Source: Adiantum capillus-veneris (Eukaryota; Streptophyta; Polypodiopsida; Polypodiales; Pteridaceae). From it: a DNA stretch of 64,000 bases. Under the pieces are notes generated by a model. The model was not told the origin of the DNA and did not search any database. It saw nothing but the letters and a program-made list of their open reading frames with translations. Within the stretch, counting starts at the first letter, position 1. Each line of letters starts with the position of its first letter. Both the position numbers and the translations under genes were made by a program. Shown here one piece after another: positions 44,026-53,904 of this stretch. Location: contig CM043951.1 in assembly GCA_014529385.2 (NCBI GenBank), positions 108,724,469 through 108,788,468 on the forward strand, read 5' to 3'.

Positions 44026-45007
44026 CATTAGAAAATTTCGGAGGTCATTTGGAGGGCCTTGTAAGAAATTGTATTTCTCTCTCTAGAAACTTTTTTTAAA
44101 ATGCACTTGCACCTTGTGAGTACGTCCAAAAGGACAACCAGACACTCTAAAAAGTAGATTTATATTCCCAATCGTCCTTGAAAATGGTCACTTTTTTATT
44201 TAATGCGAGCGTCTTTTTCAGGAGGCAGGTGCGGCGCATTCAATGCAGCTTACGTCATCACTAGAACTTAAAAAGTCACAAACTGTCAAATAGTGATAGA
44301 TTTTGAGGCTTTTGACACCACCAATGCGTCCGGAACGCCAAAATACCCTAAAAACGAATGTCTACTTGTCTCGTTCCGACATCCGGAGAGGCAAAAAATG
44401 TCAAAAAATCCCAAAAAATGGGCTTTTTACTTAAGGCGTGCGAGGAGGCATTCTAAAACCCCCCTGCGCGCCGTTAGTACAAAGTTTCTTTTAGTGGTTT
44501 TTGGACATGTATCTTTCAAGAAAGCCTCTTTTTAGAGGTTTTTTGACATTTTCCTCTCAAAAAGCTCCCTAAAAAGAGAAAAAAATGGGCTTTTCACTTA
44601 AGGCGCGCGAGGAGGCATTCTAAAATTCTAGAATGCCTCCCTGCGTGCCGTTCGTACAAAGCTTCTTTAGTGGTTTTTGGACACTTATCTTTCAAGATAG
44701 CCCCTTTTTAGAGGTTTTTTGACATTTTCCTCTCAAAAAGCTCCCTAAAAAGAGAAAAAAGGGGCTTTTTACTAACGGCGCGCGAGGAGGCATTCCAAAA
44801 TTTTGGAATGCCCCCTCGCGCGCCGTTAGTAAAATTTTCTTTTAGGGATTTTTGACATTTTTTGCCTCTTTGGATGTCGGAGCGAGGCAATTAGACATTC
44901 ATTTCTAGGATATTTGGGCGTTCCGGACGCATTGACAGTATCAAAAGTTTCAAAATCTTCCACCACTTGATAGTTTTGTGACTTTTTGAGTTCAAGTGAT
45001 GACGTAA
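44026..45007. mobile_element. Foldback/long-TIR element, left arm, loop and part of right arm
   Basis: The left arm (44,026 to about 44,470) is matched in inverse by about 44,830-45,007, continued at 52,817-53,048 beyond CACTA element 2. Shared landmarks are GGAGGTCATTTGGAGGGCC, AATGCGAGCGTC, ACGTCATCAC and GCGTCCGGAACGCC. Without the CACTA insertion the element is about 1.2 kb with arms of about 400 bases. No coding capacity. Long arms fit a foldback or a non-autonomous Mutator-type element; no target duplication is visible. Confidence 0.7.
44440..44830. repeat. Loop of the foldback element: tandem repeats with strong hairpins
   Basis: About 180-base units containing GACATTTTCCTCTCAAAAAGC occur two to three times. 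Each has a GC-rich palindrome; the last (44,771-44,830) is a 60-base palindrome with one mismatch between its 30-base arms, the middle one (44,599-44,652) is less perfect. Confidence 0.8.
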
Positions 45008-45070
45008 CACTACAAGAGGCTCTTCATATTAGCGACGCTCACACAGCGACGCTCAAAAAAAAATTTCCCG

Positions 45071-45174
45071 GCGTCGCTATGAGCGTCGCTATAAGCGTCG
45101 CTATGAGCGTCGCAAATTTATTTGTAAATTTGCGACGCTCATAGCGACGCTTATAGCGACGCTCATAGCGACGC
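45071..45174. repeat. Perfect 50-bp-arm hairpin at the 5' end of CACTA element 2
   Basis: Arms 45,071-45,120 and 45,125-45,174 are exact inverse copies, separated by TTTG. Each arm has four GCGTCGC(T/A) units. The array would serve as subterminal binding sites; transcribed through, it would form a long double-stranded stem. Confidence 0.9.
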
Positions 45175-45259
45175 TGGCTGGGGTAAAAAAAATAACCGAG
45201 CGCGCCCAAAAACTCAGATCTCAGATCTGAGTTTTTCGGCGCCCTCAAGCAAGGAGCAG

Positions 45260-45272
45260 GTAACGCTCTCCC

Positions 45273-45311
<39 letters not shown>

Positions 45312-45316
45312 CTTCT

Positions 45317-45356
<40 letters not shown>

Positions 45357-45480
45357 AGAGGAAGGAGAGCCAGGTATGCTCCTTCCCTCTCCTCATTCTC
45401 ATGTTCCCTTCCCCTCTTTCTCTCTCCCTCTCTCTCTCTCTCACACACACACATACACACACACACACACACATAGTGTT

Positions 45481-45518
<38 letters not shown>

Positions 45519-45745
45519 AACAAAAACAAAAACGCACACACACATACATAAACAAAGAATGCACACACACATTGAGAGAGAAAAAGAGAGAGAGAGCATG
45601 CATAAACAAAAAACGCACGCATTGAGAGAGGAAAAGAGAAAGAGAACATGCATAAACAAAAAACGCACACATTGAGAGAGGAAAAGAGAGAGAAAACATG
45701 CATACGATCCAAAAAAACGCACACACATTGAGAGAGAAAGAGAGA
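45260..45745. repeat. Low-complexity GA/CA tract of CACTA element 2
   Basis: (CT)n at about 45,275-45,307, (CA)n at about 45,320-45,352, (GA)n at about 45,484-45,514, then three to four repeats around GCATGCATAAACAAAAAACGCAC. Inverse counterpart of 15,846-16,300 in element 1. Long frames here are repeat translations. Confidence 0.85.
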
Positions 45746-45759
45746 GAAACTAATTTAAC

Positions 45760-45980
45760 GTCGTAGGAAACTAATTAAAATTAAAAGACCTAAAGATCTA
45801 GCCGACGAGGAGTTGAACTGAAGACCTATTATTCAAGAGGGAAATGGCATAATCAATCTATCATACTTGGCATGGGTGATAGAAAGGTTATACCATTTAT
45901 CTCTTTTTATTGGCACACACATCCACACACGCGCACACACACAAGAAGAAGAGTGTTATAACGTCGTAGGAAACTATCTT
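45760..45980 (-). repeat. tRNA-related (SINE-like) repeat inside CACTA element 2
   Basis: Counterpart of 15,625-15,845. Box B-like GAGTTCAACTCC is changed to CAGTTCAACTCC here. Bracketed by the inverse of the 18-base repeat, TAACGTCGTAGGAAACTA, near 45,757 and 45,958. Presence in both elements means it entered their common ancestor. Confidence 0.5.
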
Positions 45981-46099
45981 AAAAGACGTTAAAGATTAGG
46001 TTATATGTAGACTTACATTAAATTAGATTTAGGTTTATTTTTAACTAGATTTACGTTTATTTAAGCTAGATTTAGATTTACGTTATATTAGATTAGATT

Positions 46100-46310
46100 T
46101 AGGTCTCCATAGACTGCGATCATGAAGCGGGTGAAGAAAGCCCTCAATGGAATATAGGGTATTGCTGCCTTCACTCATGGTGGGCTCCGTCGATCCAAAA
46201 GTACTGGTGAAATGTCTTCAGAAGATAGGGAAGAAGGTGGATCTTCAGGGCGGCAAGAGTCACTACATCCCCGACACAATGACCATCTAGACAACCTCTA
46301 GTCATTAGAC
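46100..46310 (+). pseudogene. Captured HMA-like gene fragment, damaged copy (CACTA element 2)
   Basis: Matches the first part of 15,466-15,260 of element 1, including GGGTGAAGAAAGCCCTCAATGG and the MSSEDREEGG segment. A few bases are lost at the CxxC-like site (near 46,119), and the 3' part present in element 1 is deleted after about 46,300. No longer readable as one frame. Confidence 0.45.
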
Positions 46311-46674
46311 TTACGTTAAATTAGATTTAGCTTTATTTTTAGTTAGATTTACGTTTATTTAGATTTACGCTTATTTACGTTAGATCGAGTCCACGCAAGA
46401 ATTACTTACGGTTTAGGGTTTAGAGTTAGACGAACAGTGAAAAGATCTACTGTGAAAAGATGTTAAGATGAAGTGAAGTGCTACAGCTAGAGAAGAGGCA
46501 AAGGGATTTTGTCCACTACATGCAGTATCATGTAGACGTGGGTGTGTAGATTTCTTGTACCCACAAATATAGGTATTGACCAATAAAGACGAGATTATAA
46601 CCCGGTGGTTCTGATCTCCGTGCACCTCTAGACCGAGGTGTGCGGGGATTGGACATGACTAGAGAATGTGAGGT

Positions 46675-46676
<2 letters not shown>

Positions 46677-46763
<87 letters not shown>
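46677..46763. repeat. (GA)n microsatellite upstream of the transposase
   Basis: About 43 GA units ending 65 bases before the transposase start codon; the corresponding run in element 1 is half as long. Confidence 0.95.
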
Positions 46764-46766
<3 letters not shown>

Positions 46767-46828
46767 GACGAAGAATGCCAATAGAATATTAAATTTGTTG
46801 TCCAGGTTATAAGTTTTTTATCCTCATT

Positions 46829-49800
46829 ATGAGTAGCGACGAGGATGTGGGACCGTCCAACCGAAACACCTATCTCTCAACGAGGGTCTTATGTCCTTGT
46901 AATCAATGCAAGCATGTTGTGCGACGGACAAGACGTGTTTCTTTGCAGCACGTTCACGAATTTGGCGAGTTCGATCCATCTATTATAGATCGAGTTGTTG
47001 CCAATTATAACTCGTCGGACTCTGACGCTGGCCAACAAGCAGCAATCTTGCAACCCAAAAGACGTGTTCGCAGGCGCTTTGGTCAAGCAGCATATGTGAG
47101 GCCACAAGATGTAGCCTCTGACAGCTTGGGGGATGATCATGCAGAGCACATTCCCAACGAGGCAATGTTTGAGCCCGAGATTGATGAAATGATCGAGACG
47201 ATCATGGATTCAGAAAGGCTTATCTATGATGATATGAAAAGTGAAGCCGATACGTCATTGTATAATGGAGCACGTATGTCTAGATTGAAAGCACTTCTGG
47301 TTCTTCTCAACATGCAGGCAAAGTTTGGATGGAGTGACACTAGCGTCACAGCGCGTTTCAGGTGATCTATTACAATTAGTTTACTTTAATAGAACTCTAA
47401 ATGTATAATGATCTGATAGATTTTTACACGACTGTATCATATTTTTATGTTGTGTAGATTGCTGAAAGAGCACATACTACCAGCTGACAATGTGATGCCA
47501 GATTCCCGAGATGAAGCAAGAAAGATTTTGCGAAACTTGGGGATGGATTACAATTCTATCCACGCTTGTCCTAATGACTGCATTCTTTTCAGAGGGGAAT
47601 ACACAGACATGGAGAAGTGTCTGAAATGTGATTCCGAAAGATATCGAGTAGATCTCCACGGGACAAAAATTCCACAAAAGGTTTTGCGACATTTTCCTTT
47701 GCTTCCTCGCATCAAGCATTTCTTCGAATGTAAGTCCATGGCCGCCCTAGCATCATGGCATGAGGAGAATAAATCTTCGGATGGTGTGCTACGAATTCCT
47801 GCAGATTGCGCAGCCTGGAAACATATAGATGGAACATGGTCGGATTTTGCCAGGGAAGCTCGAAATTTGTGCTTAGGCCTGGCTATGGATGGCGTAAATC
47901 CATTTGGTCAAAGATCAACATCTTACAGTGTATGGCCCGTTGTCATCGTCAACTACAACATTCCCCCGTGGTTGACTACGAAGAAGGGGCACCTATGGCT
48001 AAGCTTGATTGTGCCAGGGCGATATAAAGTGGGGAATATGGATGTGTATCTTCGTCCACTATTGGAAGAGCTACAACAATTGTGGATTGGCATAGAGGTG
48101 GTGGATATGAGCCGACACACAGGACGACGGAATGCTTTGATCAGAGGTATTCTAATGTGGACCATGCATGACTATCCCGGGCTAACAGAATGCTCAGGTG
48201 ATCTATTGACACTCCTCACTCAGACACTGTAAATCTTGTTTTTTCCCATAGTTGATCTATTATCATGTGTATACATGCAGGGCTTCAAACAAGCGGATAC
48301 AGAGCATGTGTCACATGTGGACCTAGACTGAATGCACGTAGGGCACCCTCACTGAAGAAGCAAATCTACGAAGGTCATCAAGCGTATCTTCCAGAGAATC
48401 ATGTGTTACGCGACGGCTTTTTGGGAAGAGAGCCACCAAGGATGTCTGCACAAGCATGGTTAGAGCAGAAGGAGATTTGCGATGACGGATTGCCTCCAGG
48501 GATGAAGAGACTATCTCTATGGTACGAGTTACCATACTGGCCCCGACTCGTGATCAATCACTTGCTCGATCCAATGCACATATTCAAGAATGTGGGTAAT
48601 CTAGTATGGGACCATTTGACCGGCAAGAAAGATACTTTGGGAGCCAGAGTTGACCTTAGAAATGTGGATCGTATGGAGCAATATTGGCCGCAAACAGCGT
48701 CTGATGGATCGATTAAACTCCCTAAAGCACCATGGATTTTCACAGGAGCCCAAGAACGCAAAGTAAAAGAGGCCATTCGATCTTTGCGGACCCCCACTGG
48801 CGTAATGCACTCGCTCCGAACGTGTTTTACTAAAGAAGGAAAGCTTACCGGTTTGAAGTCACACGATTGGCATAAAATGTGTTAGGTACGTTCATAGTGG
48901 ACTTTAATATCATTGCATAAAATGTGGACTTTAATATCATTGCTACACATACTTTATAGTTTATTTTACCGGTTGCCATTGAGGGATGTTTGTCTCTCGA
49001 CATCCGTAACACAATCTACAAACTTGCAAAGCTGGTGCAATGGATCTCACAAAAGGAGATCGACATAGACTCCATACCATTCGCCAAACTAAATGCTGCG
49101 GAGCTTGTGTGCATGTTTGAGAAAGATTTTCCTACTACAATGCTAACCATTCAGGTGCATCTTCTTGTTCACATAGTTGATGAGGTGGAAATAGCTGGCA
49201 CAGTTCATTCCAGATGGATGTTCTTCTTAGAGCGTTTCATGAAAAAGCTTAAGGGATATGTGCGTCAAAAGGCACGTCCGGAGGGTAGCATGGCAGAAGG
49301 TTGGTTGGTATCAGAGTCCCTAGTGTACATTGGAGAGTGGCTAGACGGATTTGATAAATCCCGGGACACGCTATGGCGAACCATAGATGATGAGCGCATA
49401 TCTGGGATTGTCATGTGCAATCTCGGTGTTGAGAAGAAGATGACGGAAGATCTAGAGGCTAAAATCAACCGATTTTGCATGCTTCACAATCCAGTGATGC
49501 AAAAGTGGATTTCACAATATGAGGATGCAAAGCAAGAGCGACAAAGGGCACGAATCGAGTGGAGACGGGGAAGACGACCACCGATGCACTATCCAGCGGT
49601 TCTGGAGAGCCTACCAACCTTCATGAGCTTAAGATGGTTGCACAACCAATTGAAAAGCGCACAACAATGCGGTGACGAAGTGACTGAAGAAGAGTGGGAG
49701 TACTCTCGGGGTTGCGCGACCAAGGTAAGTTTGCAATGTACGACTAGCAAGTGACTTTATTTATAAACGTTTGAACGGCCACTCATAATCTTTGTTCGTT

Positions 49801-50557
49801 GTAGTATAAGTCATACACAGCAGCATGGTGTAAAGGTCGACATTTTAGGGTGGAACGAATCGACAAAAAGCGTTTTACTCAAGATTGTGGAATCATGGCA
49901 AAATTTGAACAGTCTAGTCGACGACGTTCCTCTGATGCAGATCCTGTGGTGGCGGAACTCACTTACTTCGGCACGCTGCAAGAGATTTTGAGGATCGATT
50001 ACAGAGGATTTTTTGTCGACTTGTTCGACGTGCAATGGTTCAAGATAATCATGGAGGGTCGCAACGCTACTGTGCGTAGAGGAGAGTCTGGTTTTCTTGA
50101 GGTGGATTCTACTAAGAAATGGACTGACCTAAGAGACACTTTCGTACTACCCGAGCATTGTGAACAAGTAAGTATATAAATAGTTAACATCCCCCTTTTA
50201 CAAGTTATGTGCTTGAAAGCTCTCATGTAAGTTATGTGGCTCTGGCAGGTAGTATTTCATCCTACAAAGTCTACATCAAACTGGTGGTACGTCATAGAGG
50301 TAGCCCCTCGTAGTGCAAGGACGTATGAAGGCTACCATGTGCCAATCACAACGACATCAATGGAGGAGATCAGAGAAGATGCTCAATCAGAAGCCGCTGC
50401 GGTGGTGCCAGACGAGCATCAAGATGCTACTACTCTATATGGGGTGCATGCAGAGGAACTACAAAATGAAACAGAGGATATGTGTTTAAACGGAGAGCTC
50501 TATATAGATATAAGAAGTTATGCTGAGTTATGCAAGGATGAGAGAGAGATCTCTTAA
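46829..50557 (+). CDS. TNP2-like transposase of CACTA element 2 (one in-frame stop)
   Basis: Exons 46,829-47,361, 47,458-48,197, 48,281-48,885, 48,960-49,724, 49,805-50,167 and 50,249-50,557; all introns are GT...AG and phases join, giving about 1,104 residues. The start is the first Met of the family-typical N-terminus: a CPCNQCKH zinc-binding-like motif (about residues 22-29) as in Transpos_assoc domains. Residues about 200-600 form the TNP2 core: HACPNDCILFRGEY, FPLLPRIKHFF, DGVNPFGQRSTSYSVWP (about 321; the Asp is a candidate catalytic residue), LLDPMHIFKNV (about 521). DUF4218 covers about 627-760 (WMFFLERFMKKLKGYV), DUF4216-like about 925-1,010. It should cut and join the CACTA ends in the nucleus. 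TAG at 48,883-48,885 replaces the CAG ending exon 3 in element 1, so unless bypassed by splicing the protein stops near residue 625. Confidence 0.85.
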
Positions 50558-50829
50558 AGCCACAAATATTGTATTTGAATAATTTTGCTCCGTGTTGTAA
50601 AAGCTCTGGCTCTCTAAGTACCTTCCATGGTGTATAACGCTCTTTTCTACTCGCGCTCACATCTTTTGATTGAAAATTCTGAGTTTTCGACTTGCCTCTT
50701 CTATCACTCGATTCATTGCGTCATTGTATTTATATGCGTCATTACGTCATTGTATTTAATGGTCTTTGCGTCATTGTCTACTCTATTCATTCAATATTAA
50801 GTTTAAATATTCGTGTGTTTAATGCAGGT

Positions 50830-52143
50830 ATGGATGATGAGGAGTTTCTTTCTTCTTTGTCACCGCAGCAAAGACAGTGGTACGTGGAGCGTCATCGCTC
50901 TGGCGCATCATCGCGCGTTCCTACACCATCCGCATCTCCCTCTCTTTCAGAGCATTCGGCGCGCTCCGAAGCTTCGGCGTCGACGAGACGAGCGTCACAC
51001 TCGTCTAGACACCGGCGCTCTAGTGGTGGCGGTGGCGGTTGTTGTGGGGATTCCGCCACCGATGCCTCCACACCGCCTCGTGTTCGACGAGGCTCTTTAC
51101 CCTCCCCTTCTTTGCCCGCCCCCACACCAACCACAGCATCGCCATCTACGCCAGGTTTTGCACGGCTAACTATTCCTAGAAGCTACACACCTCTACCTAC
51201 TCCGCCAGGAGCCACCCCACTCGACACTCCTCGCTTCGGGGCCCAGACGCCGGTGGAGACACCTGACGTCCGTACCCCCATCGACACGCCGCTAGAGACC
51301 CCTGCCGGGACACCCAGGTTCACGCGTCACCGGCCAGAGGGCTTGCCTTACTCCGTCGACATCAGCAGTGGCATCATCATGGATGATGACGGCAAGAAGG
51401 TGATCTCGCGCATGCGTGGTCTTTGCTCTCAGCTGTTTAGACACTATATACTAAACAAATGGAGTGAAGTACCAAGTGATTTAAAAAACAGAGTCATCAG
51501 CATACTTCATGATGAGTTTCCCATTCCAACACGGGATCAGCGCTTCAATGAAGACCTGATGAAGATTCGAATGCGCGAATACTGCAAACACAAGCGTTCC
51601 GAAGTGCAAAAAGCAATCAAGAATGGGTGGAATAGGCCAGATTGGCTGGCCAAAGAAGATTGGAAGAATGCGAAGAAAGCAGCGCGCGAGAATCCCGACA
51701 AGTGGAAGCAACAAAAGGATGCAGCCAGAGCGCGAGTAGAGGCAGGGAGCTCGCACCACTTGGGGAGCGGTGGATGGGCATCATTTGAGGCCGATTTTGT
51801 AAGTCTTTTCACATTGCTCTTTATGCATGTTCGATAGTTTAGGGTTTATGAGTTTTTTAGTTCTAACATAATGAAATCTTTGTATGTTTTGACAGTGGTC
51901 GATGACAGGACGTGATCCCACACCGTACGAGCGCGAGTACGCAGGCAGGAAGGGCTTAAACGCCCTGATGGACATTCTCAGTTCTCGCGGCGGCATGGTT
52001 AGTATTAGGGTTTACTCTTTTTTATTTTTTGTATTGTTTTATAAATGTCGTTATATGTTTATATTTACTGAAAACTGTCTTATTGTCTTTTTTTGCAGAA
52101 TCCGACAGATACGCCGCTTGGACACGATGAGACGTCTGACTAG
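50830..52143 (+). CDS. TNPA/Transposase_24-like protein of CACTA element 2 (intact)
   Basis: Exons 50,830-51,798, 51,896-51,997 and 52,099-52,143, giving 371 residues. The ATG at 50,830 was chosen because the product MDDEEFLSSLSPQQRQWYV is shared with element 1 and is preceded by an acceptor-like ATGCAG; an upstream in-frame ATG at 50,692 would add unrelated sequence. Residues 1-190 are Ser/Pro/Thr-rich with a Gly tract and TPxxTP repeats. Residues about 200-330 are the conserved Transposase_24-type region (HYILNKWSEVPSDLKNRV, KNGWNRPDWLAKEDWKNAKK). It ends NPTDTPLGHDETSD. Expected to bind the subterminal GTCGCTA repeats. It lies 270 bases after the transposase stop on the same strand; in En/Spm the two proteins come from one alternatively spliced transcript. 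Confidence 0.85.
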
Positions 52144-52504
52144 ACGACGTCAGTTTAGCCGTAGCTAGATAGCATTAGTTTAGGGTTTCTCATAGCTTAT
52201 GTATCATGAGACGGATTTTATACGTCTTTTTGAACCATGTATATTATTACATTTGTCACCGCAGTTCCTTTTGCCAATCAATTCTTTATGCCTATGATGT
52301 TGTACAATTGTCATTATTACATTTGCCAATCAATTCATTTTGCCTATGATGTGTACAATTGTCAATTTTGCAAACAATGCGTCTTGTGGGTGACTATTTT
52401 GGGTCTATTATCTACCTTTGCACTTTTTTTAAAAAGTGAATCAAGTACAATATGGTTGATGGGTGGCAGGGCATTCAATGCCCTGCCACCAAAAAAATAT
52501 TCTC

Positions 52505-52760
52505 TCGGGCGTCGCTATAAGTGTCGCTATTTATGGCTCTGTAGCGTCGCTATGAGCGTCACTATAGTCTTCTGTGAGAGCGTCGCTATAACCGTCGCTA
52601 TAGGCGTCGCTATGAGCGTCGCTATAGGCGTCGCTATGAGCGTCGCTATAGGCGTCGCTATGAGCGTCGCTATATGCGTCGCTATATAGCGACGCTGATA
52701 GCGACGCCTATAGCGACGCTCGTAGCGACGGTTTTAGCGACGCCGGGGGTTATAAAAACC
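52505..52760. repeat. Subterminal GTCGCTA array, 3' end of CACTA element 2
   Basis: About 14 forward copies of GTCGCTAT(A/G) type (to 52,688) and then at least five inverted copies (from about 52,688), meeting at CTATATAG. The forward part is longer than in element 1 because the pair GCGTCGCTATGA-GCGTCGCTATAG has been repeated. Confidence 0.9.
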
Positions 52761-52816
52761 CAATGTATTTCCGTCGCTAACAGCGTCACAAGAGCACACA
52801 ACCTCTTGTAGTGTAA

Positions 52817-53048
52817 GCCGTATTAAATGCACCGCATGTACCTTCTGAAAAAGGCGCTCGCATTAAATGAAAGAGAGTGGTTGTCTTCAAGGACCACTAG
52901 ATTATTAAATGAGGAGAGGGACACCTTTTATATTTTTGTTAATATCAATCTATTTTTCTACGTAACGTAGGCTCTTCTCTCATTGGAGGAGATTATTTTC
53001 CTCTCTCTTCCAAAAGGCCCTCCAAAAGACCTCCGAAATCTCCTAATG
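52817..53048. mobile_element. Foldback element, outer part of the right arm
   Basis: Inverse match to 44,026-44,250: GCATTAAAT, CTGAAAAAGGCGCTCGCATTAAAT, TCAAGGAC and GGCCCTCCAAAAGACCTCCGAAAT. It is separated from the inner part by CACTA element 2. Confidence 0.7.
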
Positions 53049-53068
53049 AGTAAGAAGAGTTAGGAATC

Positions 53069-53143
53069 AAAACCCTTTTCAAGTGGAACGACACTTCAAA
53101 TGATGCAAAACCCTTTTCTAGTGGAACAACACTACAAATGATG
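53069..53143. repeat. Tandem duplication of 38 bases
   Basis: AAAACCCTTTTCAAGTGGAACGACAC and its continuation are repeated once with four differences, immediately right of the foldback element. Confidence 0.75.
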
Positions 53144-53900
53144 CTACATACTTGAAAATGGAAGCATATCCCTTATTGGATATACCAGCTTCATCCAAAC
53201 TTGATTGAACATCCTGTGTAGAGAGTTGGTTCTCCTGTAAAAGGCTGTCAAGTTGTTTATCAATGATCTTACCATAGCGCTTATCATCCAAGAGGCCAGC
53301 TACATTTTTGCGATTCAATATGAGCATGTTATGAGCCGAGGAGGTGGTTGTGTTGCGCTCCACGTCTTGTCAGGGTGAAGCAAAGATCTGCGCAAACATG
53401 TTAGTAGTAAGAGATGTGAGAGTTTATAAACATAAACCTAAGAAGGATAGATACACTCACTTGATGGCTTGCACTCTTTTCTTGATTCCTCCTAAGCCAG
53501 CTTTCAAGTCCTCGATGTCTCTTAGTTTTCATTCTCTTTGGCAAAGACCTAGCGCTGTTTTTTTTTCTCTGAGTTGTTTTGTAAGCTCCTTGATGGTCTC
53601 CTTGCTACCTTCAACTTGTTGAGCACATTGCACGACTTTCTGGTGTAAGCGGACATTCTCGCTGTATACAATATCTCTCTCTTGTTGCAGAACGTCATTT
53701 CTTGCAGTCAATTGCTTAGTGTAACCATACAAGCCATGATGGCCATCTCCGACATAGTTCACTAAGGATGTAAATTCCTTAAAAGGTGGAGTGGAGTTTG
53801 TGACAGGATGTTTTGGATACATTCTGCCGTCCAACCAAAGGTCCATATTTTTCATGCCCTGTGACATGGCATTTCTTACAAGGCCCAAATTTGAATCCAA
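53118..53900 (-). pseudogene. Coiled-coil gene fragment, two exons, unrecognised
   Basis: Minus strand. Exon 53,900 to about 53,459 reads MDSNLGLVRNAMSQGMKNMD, then a Pro-rich part, then a heptad-like helical region (LTARNDVLQQERDIVYSENVRLHQKVV and KETIKELTKQLREKK). A TGA at 53,529-53,531 interrupts it before KLRDIEDLKAGLGGIKKRVQAIK and a GTGAGT donor. After an intron (acceptor GCGCAG near 53,387) a second exon begins IFASP, has one stop, then NMLILNRKNVAGLLDDKRYGKIIDKQLDSLL and GISNKGYASIFKYV. Upstream, a copia fragment abuts directly at 53,900, so the 5' end is lost. The predicted product is mainly a dimerising coil; family unknown. It could be host-derived or part of a retroelement. Confidence 0.4.
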
Positions 53901-53904
53901 ACTT

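Larger units (their letters stand above)
45008..52813 (+). mobile_element. CACTA (En/Spm) transposon, element 2
   Basis: Ends CACTACAAGAGG (45,008) and its inverse (to 52,813), flanked by TAA (45,005-45,007 and 52,814-52,816). Length 7,806 bp, gene strand plus. Same gene order and exon structure as element 1, which lies inverted about 29 kb away. The only clear coding lesion I see is one stop codon at the end of transposase exon 3. Inserted into the right arm of the foldback element; removing the CACTA element and one TAA restores the arm sequence. Confidence 0.95.

Noticed and set aside
45214..45728. Several long overlapping frames on both strands (up to 170 codons)
   Set aside because: They translate CT/GA/CA microsatellites and the GCATGCATAAAC repeats of CACTA element 2. 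Composition is nearly all Ser/Leu, Arg/Glu or Cys/Val, and the element's real genes lie elsewhere.
50692..50829. Upstream ATG at 50,692 as the start of the TNPA-like protein
   Set aside because: The added residues are hydrophobic and low-complexity, are separated from the core by an acceptor-like site, and only part of them is open in element 1.
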